A stretch of 64,000 nt of DNA from positions 15,253,560 to 15,317,559 of the forward strand of contig CM029134.1 in the NCBI GenBank assembly GCA_016859345.1, in the 5' to 3' direction. Positions 31,423 to 42,200 of this stretch are shown here, in pieces. The translations under genes and the position numbers were made by a program. Every line of letters begins with the position of its first letter. Positions within the stretch are counted from its first letter, which is position 1. Source of the stretch: Istiophorus platypterus. Lineage: Eukaryota; Chordata; Actinopteri; Istiophoriformes; Istiophoridae. The notes beneath the pieces are model-generated. The model did not search any database, was not told the origin of the DNA, and saw only the letters and a list, made by a program, of their open reading frames with translations.

Positions 31423-31547
31423 TTGCGATTTTCTTGAGCTGGCGATCTAATTGCAATAACTGATCACACAGCAACACTGGCTGGTGCTGCTGTGACTTTG
31501 GGTCAGCTTGAAGTAGCCCTCCCAAGTACAACAAGGAATATAGGAGT
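31423..31547 (-). pseudogene. spock1: Decayed spock1 (testican-1) exon: thyroglobulin type-1 domain
   Basis: The minus strand reads SYIPCCTWEGYFKLTQSHSS, then TSQCCCVISYCN, a TAG stop (complement 31447-31449), then IASSRKSQ. It aligns without gaps to the testican-1 thyroglobulin type-1 region (human FIPRCNEEGYYKATQCHGST, GQCWCVDKYGNE, LAGSRKQ, from memory). Two landmark residues are broken: TQC to TQS and CWCV to CCCV. The 5' border keeps a pyrimidine-rich acceptor (CCTCTTTGTTTCAAG). Intact exons on either side are missing, so this is an exon fossil, not a functional domain. Confidence 0.8.
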
Positions 31548-32645
31548 CTTGAAACAAAGAGGAGAGGGAAACAAGGAGAGGCAAAATATGATGGGAGGAA
31601 TGTTCAGCATATCAATCAGCCAAAAAGACAGCACAGACAGACATGCCTCTGCCTATACTCAGATCAAACTAAACTCTTTTGGCCAATAGTATCACAGACA
31701 GCAATTACTTATCACTGTGAAAGCCACAGGACAGCATCTATACATATACCAAGGTAGCCAGTCACCTTCAATAACATCAACACATTCCATACATTCACAC
31801 TCACACAAAGGCCATCACTCAGGCCATGTTTTGTTGTGAGGAGAAGACTAATATGCTCGTTAGTGAAAGACTGTGGCTGATGGGACCAATGATGTCAATT
31901 TTGCCTGTCATACTGATTCCTCTAAATCCAAGAAATAAGAACACTGAATATACCGTGTATTGAATGATTTTATTGCAGGTGTAGTTTCCAGGGTCAGCAT
32001 ATTGTCCTTGGTTTCAGATAAGTGGCTGACAGCTGTCAACTAACTAAACACTGCATGCGGGTCTCCTTCAATTCTGAATCTGGATCATATTTTTCTTACT
32101 TTGGCGAGAAATTCCTACCAACCAAGTTTTAACAAAACACTGTTTTACTAACAAACACACAAAGGACACTTTCATTGTTTTTTAGCTATTAATGATTCTG
32201 CTCTCAACTCAAAAGTCTAACTCTTAGCCCTGTCAAAGCATTTTGTTTTCACAAATAACCTCTTTAAAATTTCTGTTTACAAAACTTGTCAGTGCTTGTC
32301 AATTCTATTTCATTCTTGACGTCTCCCTCCTGATTCTTTGTTGTATCTCATTCCTTTTTCTCCATCATTCTCTCTGCATCACGCTGTAGGAGGCACCACA
32401 ACCACTTACATTTTTATAACTTTCTCTCCAATTCTTGCAGAGAATGTCCACTGACTATATCCCATTTTTGGTTGCTTTTTGGTTGTGGAAATGAGTTAAA
32501 TTTTTGTGCATCAACATATTTGTTAAATATAATTTTATTTCGTCCCCTCTTAACTTCTCCCTGCGCCCCCCTCAACCCTCAATAACATTGCTATGCTATC
32601 TGTCAGACTCCATCAGGCTCTGGAAAACTCTCCTCCCTCCCTCAC

Positions 32646-32824
32646 CCTCAGGTTTCTGGAAGCAGTAACACCACTCGTTAGACAGCTTGAATGAGTTGCA
32701 GAAGTTGAAGGGGGCTTCATGGACAACTCACTGATTGGTCTAGCAGGAAGTCAAAATTAATGTCTAGCTTGATGAACATCCAACCCAGTATATTCTTAAA
32801 GATGGTCAAGATGCTAGTGTCAAA
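32646..32824 (-). pseudogene. spock1: Decayed spock1 (testican-1) exon: EF-hand/extracellular calcium-binding domain
   Basis: The minus strand reads FDTSILTIFKNILGWMFIKL then DINFDFLLDQS, and in another frame APFNFCNSFKLSNEWCYCFQ then KPE. Human testican-1 has FDTSILPICKDSLGWMFNKL, DMNYDLLLDPS, and PLFNSCDSF..LSNNEWCYCFQKPGG. About 26 nt are missing between the two blocks, which shifts the frame and leaves a TGA (complement 32717-32719); another 12 nt are missing inside FKDGKLSNNEW; a conserved Cys is Phe. The donor GAGG/GTGAGG is intact, but the expected acceptor AG just upstream is not found. Confidence 0.88.
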
Positions 32825-34074
32825 GCCAACAAACAAGCAGCAGACAGAAAGGGGTATCTGTGAGAAAATGTGATCAATTTCATGACCCAAAATATCCCGA
32901 GTGGTAGTATTTTATTAAGGTCCGGTTGCTAAATCTTGAGTCAAACCAAATATTTCCATAAACTTGCAGTGAAAAACTATTAATTGCATTATGCTGGTGT
33001 AATGGCTTATGTTGACGTCAAGCAAATTTTGGACACGAACACATGGTCATAACAAAAAAGTCGGGAATTACATGGGAAAAACTTTTTTTTGACAAGTAAT
33101 GGCAGGACTTCGGACAAGGAAAACTTGTTTTAAGGGTTAAAAAAGATTTTTTTCAAGCTTGCATCCAATGATTCTTTCGTGACTTACATTAAACCAAACA
33201 ACACATAAAGGCTATGCAGCAGGGGGTCTAGCACCAACAGACAGGCGGTGTTTTGGGTGACACAGATTGCAAAAACAACAAGAGCTTTAACTCAAAGGTC
33301 AACGAACCATGTTGTAAGAAGCACCATGCTATATTCCACTGTTTAAATAGAATTTTTGGTCATTTTGGGTACAAACTACAAGTTATCTTCTTGATAATAT
33401 AAATGGTAGCAATAAGCAGTAAGGTATTGCTGTCCAAAATTGCTTTAGTATTGCCTAAAATACTTTTATGTATAAGTGCATTAATTAGTTTAGTGCCTAA
33501 AACTGTAAATGTGCAATGTATGATTGCTTTTGAAACTGTAATAACATTACACAGATCATATCAGGACCATTGTTAACAACACCTAACTTGAACAGGAATG
33601 AGCAAGTGCCTGACGCCAGCAACCCTCACCCCCCACACCTTCTGATTGCACATTCAAATGAAATGTTGTTGTTTGACGATTTGAAAACACTTCTTTGTCA
33701 AGTGACTATTAAGCCATCCGGTTTCCCTTAAAAAACAGAGATTGTTTACCACAGCAACTCACATCAAGCGCAAACAGCAAAGAGGAATTAGATGAACAGT
33801 AGAGGGCAGTAATGCAAAATGAATTACATGCAGTCATTATAATAAATAAATCAAGAAGTGAAAAATATTCCCAACATCCTTGTCACATCGATACAAAATG
33901 TTTCTTCTCCAATGTTTGCTTGCAAGATGTGGTATCCCAATTCAGTTTTTAATTATTTTACCACTACATCATGCAGATTTTATTAGGGGCCACTCAAAAC
34001 ACAGAGTGACTACAAAATGAGGGGGAAGGGTTACAGGGCAGAAACACAGACAAGGCAGAAGTACTGTGTGCCTT

Positions 34075-34115
34075 TGTGTGTATGTGTGTGTGTGTGTGTG
34101 TGTCTGTGTGTGTGT
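34075..34115. repeat. (TG)n microsatellite
   Basis: TG units with ATG and CTG interruptions, directly beside the 34.2 kb spock1 fossil. Confidence 0.95.
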
Positions 34116-34154
34116 CCAGTGGAAGAGTCACAGCTGTCAAAGGATTTTAGGTCT

Positions 34155-34216
34155 CTATTTGAAGCAGTCCTTCATTCTGGAAGCCAGATTATGGAGCTCT
34201 CTGTAACTGCAGGCTA
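34155..34216 (-). pseudogene. spock1: Decayed spock1 (testican-1) exon: start of the calcium-binding domain
   Basis: The minus strand reads ACSYRELHNLASRMKDCFK followed by TAG (complement 34155-34157). Human testican-1 has ACTDKELRNLASRLKDWFG. The invariant Trp is Cys and the downstream part of the exon is unreadable. A plausible acceptor (TATGTGTAG) precedes the first codon. It lies upstream of the other two fossils in the correct gene order and on the same strand. NLASR favours SPOCK1 over SPOCK3. Confidence 0.8.
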
Positions 34217-34476
34217 CACATACATGATCACACAAAAACACACGTAAATAGAATGATTGTTGCCATCAATAAAAAATAAAAAGCAAAACAAAACAAAAAA
34301 ATGCATATCATTTCTTATCCTCTCACTTATTTCCTTTTTTCTCACCCAACTCTCATTTTTCTCAATGCAAAATACATACAATCTGTTGAAAAGTCTTAAC
34401 TAATTGATAAACAGATATTGTAGCATGCAAAGAAAACACAGCAGTCACTTCTGTGGAAAGGGAGATGTGACGTGAG

Positions 34477-34533
34477 TGTGCGTGCATGTGTGCGTGTGTG
34501 TGTGTGCACGCGTGTGTGCGCATGTGTGTGTGT
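34477..34533. repeat. (TG)n/(CG) alternating purine-pyrimidine tract
   Basis: Mixed TG and CG dinucleotides (gtgtgcgtgcatgtgtgcgt), a Z-DNA-prone composition. Confidence 0.95.
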
Positions 34534-34620
34534 GATTTTGCTGTGGGGGTTTGATGGACTACAGCTTATCGTCACCTGGGATGTCAGTGAGGTGAGAGAA
34601 AACATACGCATAAACCAGAC

Positions 34621-34621
34621 A

Positions 34622-34662
<41 letters not shown>

Positions 34663-34675
34663 AGACACACACACA

Positions 34676-34710
<35 letters not shown>
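34621..34710. repeat. (CA)n microsatellite
   Basis: About 45 CA units with a few interruptions, about 90 bp after the TG tract and complementary to it. Confidence 0.97.
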
Positions 34711-34713
<3 letters not shown>

Positions 34714-35702
34714 ACCACTTGGTTATTTTGCTTGTACTCTAGTCACTGATTCTAGCCATGTATAGTGACAGCAGTATGTTAGAGTAAATACATGGTTCTC
34801 TACATTCAGTACACTTTCTTTAAATATCTGCATACTCTGCAAATTATTTTACTTTTTTTGATTTTTTGATTAAATAGAATGACAACAAAATTGAATGAAT
34901 GTAAGTGGCTTATTCTTGAAATATTTCAAACATAGCAAATGTGATGCAAGAGGTAGATTCAATAACAATCAGAAGCAGAGTGAATGAAATTGAAATGATA
35001 CCTAACCCCACCGTAATTTACTCTCTGCGGCTCAATAGAAGTAATTTATCTTAAAACAGGATTTAAGTGGAGACATCTATCAAACTCAGTTTTCCAGACT
35101 AAGAAACTGAGGTATGTGCCTTGTTCACTTAACTGTATTTTGCTCTTTGCCATTATCTCCCTTTGACGGTCTTTGGCGTTTGGACACAAACTTAAATAGT
35201 TCACTTTGACATTCCCTTCTGATTTTCTTTCTGCTCTGTCTTCTCCCTCTCCTCATTGTGCCTTTCTGCTTTCTTTAGACTTTGCACTGTGGCTCACAAT
35301 GAGTCTCGACGGACCCCTCTTTTTCTGTTTCACTTGATGTGACCCAAATTGTTTTGGACAGGCATGGCACTGCTGCCTGTGATGGAAGTCCTTTTGCTGG
35401 GCAGTGAGTCAGAAAGCTGGGGCAGAAAACATTTGCACTACGGGAGGCAAACATACAAAGAGACAAGATACACAGAGACAAATGTCCTGGTAACTGTTTC
35501 TTTCAGGAGCGCAGCAGGGTCAGGCCGGTCAGTGTCAGACACAGAACTGACAACAAAGTTGTTCAGCAGGGAATACATGGACAACACTTGTACATTTAGA
35601 GCACAATGGGGCTTAGTGGTTAAGAGGGACCTTCAATAGATGCTCCTGTGAGGGGAAGCATTCACCCTGCTGAAGTCATCTTGAATAAGATATTGTGTGC
35701 CA

Positions 35703-35703
<1 letters not shown>

Positions 35704-35772
<69 letters not shown>
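35704..35772. repeat. (ATAG)n tetranucleotide microsatellite
   Basis: About 17 perfect tetranucleotide units. Confidence 0.98.
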
Positions 35773-38618
35773 TTTATGTATAACTATATTGTATAACCAT
35801 AACACAATAATGCTTGTAAAGTAGGAATGTTCAAGCGGTCAACAACAAACCTGACTTTTGAGGCTGTTATCATTATTTGAAAGTTTGAAAATTCACATAG
35901 GCAGATATTTGCTTTCTAACATTAGATACATAGCATAAACAGTATTTTTTTAGTTAAATGTTGCTACTGAGGATTCGAGTGACTAAGGTATGCAGTGAGT
36001 GGGACACTTTGGTGTTTTTCTATACTGTTGCATTATTTAGCTTCAGGGACAATGGACAGCTGGGAAAACTGGGCATTTCATTTAATTAAAAAATGATGTC
36101 TGTGCCCTTGGGCAAGGAAATTAGGGCTTTGTATTTTTCAGTAAATGATGTGAATTTGACTTTAGTCATGGGTTAGGGTCACGATCATCTCTTTGCCTCC
36201 TTATGAAAGCACTGTAGTCTGTTCCAATGCTCTGATTATTTCATCACTGAAGAGAATGGTCCATCACAGAACCTAAGGTAGGAAGAAATTCATGTCCTTA
36301 TGTTTCAGGAACAGAATTGTCATGAGTAAATAAAGTGCAGTAGTGACAATGACTCTAATTACCCTGTTGCTCTGAGAATTGAGATTGCTCTATTATTCTT
36401 GCTAGCTTTATCACAGTACATGTTATCTGCTAACCTTTAAAAAAAATATATGTTTAAATAAAAACATGGGTAAACCTGGAGGCTTTGCCACACTAACAGT
36501 AAAGCAGAAGATAAACAGAGGGCAAACACTTCTATTTTAAGCCGTTACGAAAGAGCTTTCATAAAACAGGAGATGAGAGAAATGGTAAGGCAGGTAATTC
36601 ATCTCTGCAGCCAAGATGTGCAGTTCATTCATCTGCCCTTTAGGCAGACCTGTCACAATCAAATATAAGAACAGAGCACCGAAAGGAGAGGGGAGGATGA
36701 CGTGGAGATGGCTACACAAGAGTGAGACAGAGGGAGAGAAAAATGGGCAAAAGTGGGATTTAAATAACCACGGGCACAGAGAGCAGTGCAGGGTATCTTT
36801 TTCCAACTATACTTATTGATTCTGATTCTTACTGAATCCTAAAAATAATTCTTTTCATATTATTTGAGCAAGAAAAGAAAACCAAAATATACAGAAAACA
36901 ATAAAGATACAAAATAAAGCAACAACAATAAAACAACAAAATACAGAGAGATATAGATGCTTTCTATCTGGCCCTGTACATGTTGAATGTTCATTATTCT
37001 ACACTGTTACTTGAGTTGGTTGTGCCACTTTTAGATGATACTGGGGCATTTCAACTATGACTGTTGAAACTGACAATGCTGTGAATGTTTTGTCTCACGC
37101 TTCTGCAAATTCACTAAATTATTTTTGTGCAGTAATTACATTTTCTGTTTTACTGCAGTCATTTTTGAGTAATAGACACATTTATAAGGCTTGATCCAGC
37201 CAGCTATATTGTAAGTCCAACCTTCACTGTCAAGAATTGATTACCTGAAATCCATGTTTCCTAATGAAGCTGCATCAATCAAAAAACCATTACAGGGGTC
37301 AAAAACTTTTATGCAAAAAGTACAAAGTTGCCACTTATCCCTGGCTTGTAAAGTTTTTATTACAAATGGGTTATGAAACAACTGCTTTCTTTCACAGACA
37401 CAGACCAACATTATTGTTTATTTGAGTTGTGCTCTGGCCACCAGATGAATTTCACTGTCTTTTAGCTGCATTTTGATCTAAATTTAAAAGTTACTGAGAC
37501 TACATAAAGTAAAGAAAACAGGGTGATGAGAGAGATAGAATTTTGAAAGAAAGAAACATGGAGGGAGAGAGAGGAAGCCTGTATATGGACTGATAAAGGT
37601 TGAGGGTGTGTGTCAAAGCATTTGTATGTGTGTCCTAGGGCTTCACAATTACCTGGGAGGAAGTTATGGTAAACAGTCAGGCAGGAAGGCTGTGTTTTTG
37701 TCATCAAAAACACACTTTTGATCTGAGCCACAAGTCAGATATCAAACATTAGATCAAGGCTGGGGATAACACTCCTGTCTTTCCTTTCTTCATTCTTTCC
37801 GCCATCTCTGTCACACTGTCTTTCATGCAACATTTGTTAACTCGGACCAATAGGAAACAGCAACACAGTGCAAAGAAAACACAATAGCCATAAGTCTCTA
37901 ACTCATAGACACACACTCACATACTGGTTTTGGTCACTTTTGGAGAGAGTGTTTTGATTCAGATGCATTCAAGGGAGACTAAACTGGAACCCAGCTCTAA
38001 TAGAGAAACAACCCAAACCATCATGGTTGTAAAAACCGCATGCCAAACAGTCAGTAACAATTTTGAAATGAAACTAAACCGATCTGCTGATGCAGATAAT
38101 GATACTGTAAACAATATTCTCCATTCTCAGTCAAACACTCAAGCTGAAATTCAGAAAAGAAGTACCCACAAGGAATAACTGAGAACACGAACTTGAACTT
38201 CAAGGTTACAAATTCATATTATACAACAAGAATAATTTAGCAGACCAGATCTGATCCAGAAGGTTGGCTTTCTACCAACTTTCTTAGAACTTCTTAAACT
38301 TTTTATATAATTCTGAATTTCAAGAGCCATGCACCGGTTCAGCCGCAATGATGTTATTGCAGGGGTGGAAAAGCTATTGAGTGGCCATAAGTCTGCTTCA
38401 GATAAGCTGTCAGAGTTAAACGGATCAGTGCTGAGCTTTGAGATACACAGGGAGACAAAAAGATGCACAGATACTGTACATACACGCATACATGTAGTAA
38501 ATACATTCATTTCACAACAGAGAAGGATGTTTCAAAAAGACAACGTGGTTGTCTCTGATCTCAAGGACACATCTATATTCATGAATACATCCTTTCTGCT
38601 TTGCTCAGCTGCTTATAA

Positions 38619-38653
38619 ACACACACACATACACACACAAACACTTATATTAA

Positions 38654-38690
<37 letters not shown>
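38619..38690. repeat. (CA)n microsatellite
   Basis: Interrupted CA tract; the pure block is 38655-38690. Confidence 0.95.
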
Positions 38691-38692
<2 letters not shown>

Positions 38693-39014
38693 GATCATAT
38701 TCAATCACCCAGTTCAATCTGTAACACTATTGATCCTTACATATGATCATGTGTAAACACTAGACACATGCATGCACATGCACAAATAAACACAAACACA
38801 CAAATTGATTAGCTGGTTAGCTAATGCTTCATAATGTGAGATTCCATTCCATACTACACAATGTTTTTCTATAATAAGCAAGCTCTGCCAAAAGACTTAA
38901 CAATAATGACAAAACTTAACAAGACTTAATACTCTTAATTTTAAGTTGGGGTGCTGAATTGGCATATTTGCAGAGTAATAGTGAGAAGTAAATCTGAACA
39001 AAATTGCTTATTCA

Positions 39015-39267
39015 CCAGGTGGTACAGTGGTCGCCCACCAGTGGTCGCCCACCAGCCGGAAGGTCATCGGTCTGATCCCAGCTTCTCCAGTCCGCATGTC
39101 CCTGGGCAAGATACTATATGAATGTGTGTGTTTGTGCTCAAATGTGTAGAAACGTGTTATTTGAATGTGTCTGTGAATGGATGAATGTGACAGTAGTATG
39201 AAAGTGCTTTGAGTGGTCAAAAAGACTAGAAAAGCACTATTTAAGTACAGTCCATTTGCCATTTACC
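39015..39267 (+). mobile_element. tRNA-derived SINE, nearly full length
   Basis: The tRNA-like head holds an A-box-like tggtacagtgg and a B-box-like GGTCTGATCCC. It is followed by the body and the typical teleost tail gtgctttgagtggtc, gactagaaaagcactattta and agtacagtccatttgccatt. A 14-bp unit gtggtcgcccacca is tandemly duplicated inside the head (39027-39040 and 39041-39054). Confidence 0.8.
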
Positions 39268-42200
39268 GCTCTTGTATGGTGGTCTACTAAAATCCTTACC
39301 AGTCAAACAGAAACACAGTCCATCACATTTCACTGAGATCAGCTCTGGAAATCCAATTACACAATGACCCATGGATCATTAAGTCTTGATATCAACATTA
39401 CAGGGGAACTTAGATAAAACATGTCACAGGTGTAGTGATGAAGATTTGAAATGAAGCATAGTCCTCATCCACATGTATGTAACACACATTTGAATCTTTA
39501 CAGAAAAAGGTAAAAGAAAGATTTGCTGAGGCAGATTTTGGTATTCATCTTCGATGAACAGATGTGTCCATAAGGCAGCCGGGCAGACACACCATTAGAC
39601 AGAAATAGCCAGTGACACTGTTATTCACTACAGTTCAAACCTAATGCAATGCAAAAAGCAAGATGGAGTACTTCAGAATGTAATTTAACAGTATAAAATC
39701 TCATTTCAGGTAAGTGAGGGATAAGAAATTGTTTGGACTAGTTGGGGGGAAATCCAATTACACAGTCCCCCCAAGAAGAATAATGAAAACTGAGATGGGT
39801 TATGTAAATTCTGCCTGTGAGGTGATGCTGACAAGTTTTGCCAGTGTCACACTTTAGCTATAAGTAAACATGCATATGGATGTTTGACCAAAAATATCCT
39901 TCACAAAGGATTCACTTTCGCGAAATGGTATTTTCAGGTCCAAAAATCCTAATTCAAATCAATCATTTCCACCCATTCATCTCTTTGACAGCACTGCTAA
40001 TGTTGCTTAATGTAATATGTTGACAAAAGAACAGCATTCTGCTCACATCATATTGAATTATCTGTCTGGGGAGGGAGGAGATGAGAGAGAAAACCCAGGA
40101 GATAGATGACCTCCCCCAGTCGCTGTCGGCATACTGAAAATATCTGAAACTCTCTTTTTGACTCTCTTTGTGGGTTAATGCTGTATTAATGAAAGAGTGT
40201 TTTAACACCTATTTATGCCATGCAAAAACAGAGAGGAAGAGAGAAGGGAACTCGAGAGGATAGATTCCTTACTCTCTATATAAAGCAACTCTGGCAACTG
40301 TGAATGTGTGTGTATAATAAAGGAGACAGCCTTAGACAGCCTTGTCCTTAGACTTTGATTTCTTTATGCTTTTCGTCACGTTGAATGTGACATAGACAAT
40401 GAAGGACAGTAGAAGCACTGAGCACTTCAGAAGTGAGGCCTTAAGAATTAAGAGAGGGAAGGTTTAGTAAAATATCGTCTATTCCAGTGTTAGACAGAAA
40501 AAAATACTAGTCTAGAGGTAGACTGACAGGGCCATGGGATCCACAAAGCAGAGAGCATAGCCAGCGTTTCCCATTAGCACCAGCTGCTTGTCCACATTTA
40601 TGGCCAATGCTGCCTTACCTGCGCTTCACACTGAGAGAGAAAACAGGGGGAGATTAACAACAACAGCAAAAACCAGGGTGAGACGTCTGTGGATGCAGCC
40701 ACCACTAAAGTTCATGTGCACGCATAGTCAGTCAACTCTCTGTTGTGCTACTGTGTATCTGCAACATCACTGTACTAAACTAAAGTCTTGAAATGATGAA
40801 CATTTTCTCTTAGGATGGTGGGAATGTCATTTGAACAGTCTCTGCTTGCTCAGTTACACCTGCATTGTGTATTTTTTGACCAACAGGGGGCAGGAAGAAT
40901 CCAACCACAATGCTATGTAATGTAGCTTAAAAAAAATCCATGACCCAAACGCAAATAAAAGGGTTTTTTGGTCAGCAAATTCACTTACCCCATTATCACC
41001 CCTACACTGATAGGTATTTGACAGGGGAGACACATTAAACACAACTGAATCAAAGAAATTATTAATTTCTGATGATTTTAAAATGATTGTTTAAATCACT
41101 AATGTTTGTAAATGCAGAGGTAAAACAAGCCTTTATTTTAATTAGAATCAATTAACAAGCAAAAAAAAAAAAAGATTTTTTTTTTTATCTAGACATGCAA
41201 CTGTTACTTTTTGGTCAATATGTCTTGACAGGTGTTTTTTAAATTTAATATGTAGTTTGTACATATACTGCAATTGTCATAACCTATAGTATGCTGATGT
41301 TAATAGTATGCTGACGTTAGCTGTGGGTTGGAAGCTTGTGATTGGTACTGATGGCTGTCTGATCGGATTGGATTAGACATCCTTCATTGTATTTGGACCT
41401 ACAGATGATGAGATGCCAGGGAAAAACCATGAAAACTAAATTCACCGGACACAAACAAAAACCCAAGCCCCTTAATCAATATTAACAGTGTGTCTTGTTT
41501 ATACCATGAATCACTTTTTTTCCACCCGGGAACTTTAAATTACCTCTGCTGACCTCTGAGTCCCCCCCTCAGTATGAAACCACTGTTCCCTGTGTACCTC
41601 TATACTGTCTATCTATTCAATAGAAGAAAAAAATTCAAAAAGAAAATTGTTCTGGGACTTCCCATGCCTAAGCAGCAGTATGTCTTACTTTGAAGTTGGG
41701 TTGAAAAAGGGGAACCAAAAATAGATATTACGGAATACTGAGAGTGGACTCAGAACAAAAAGAAAAAAAAACAACAGGGTACACCATAACCTTTATCATG
41801 AACTAGAGGTATGTGTTTTTAATTAATAATTTTCCATTTGGAAGATCTTAGCTGAGTGTAACGAAATATGCAGTAAAAGTATTAGAGGAAAAAAGAAATG
41901 TAATAGATTACAATAATGAAAGCAAGATTCAGGGTTCACCTTTATTTCCAGTAAACAATATAGGAGAGCACAATGAAATCCCTCCATGCAACACACACAG
42001 AACATGTATAAACATTACAAATATTTTAAATTATAATAAAATAAAACAATAAAATAGGCAATAAATAAAAGTAAAATATAAAAATTAGCACTGAATAAAA
42101 AAAATAAAAAAGAAACTACATTATATTATAAATTATATAATAAATAAATGTGTTGTTTTTTTTGCAGTATGAGAAAATTAATGACAACTATTTTGGTTCA

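Larger units (their letters stand above)
29344..34074. other. Spacer around the spock1 exon fossils
   Basis: Apart from the fossil exons at 31423-31547 and 32646-32824 this is AT-rich, probably old spock1 intron. I could not find the small exon expected between those two (encoding NEMNRIQK in human). Confidence 0.5.
34711..39014. other. No supported gene
   Basis: AT-rich DNA with microsatellites. Open frames here are short and show no recognised domain. I searched by eye for the spock1 Kazal and N-terminal exons and saw none I could defend. Confidence 0.5.

Noticed and set aside
34472..34765. Open frames of Cys-Val or Thr-His repeats
   Set aside because: Translation of TG/CA microsatellites. 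The same applies to frames at 50533-50782, 38329-38724 and 62995-63322.
39015..39090. Possible functional tRNA gene
   Set aside because: The A- and B-box-like words belong to a SINE head with duplicated sequence, and no cloverleaf can be folded.
40588..40650. Readable minus-strand segment AINVDKQLVLMGNAGYALCF
   Set aside because: Looks protein-like, but I recognise no family and see no supporting splice context.
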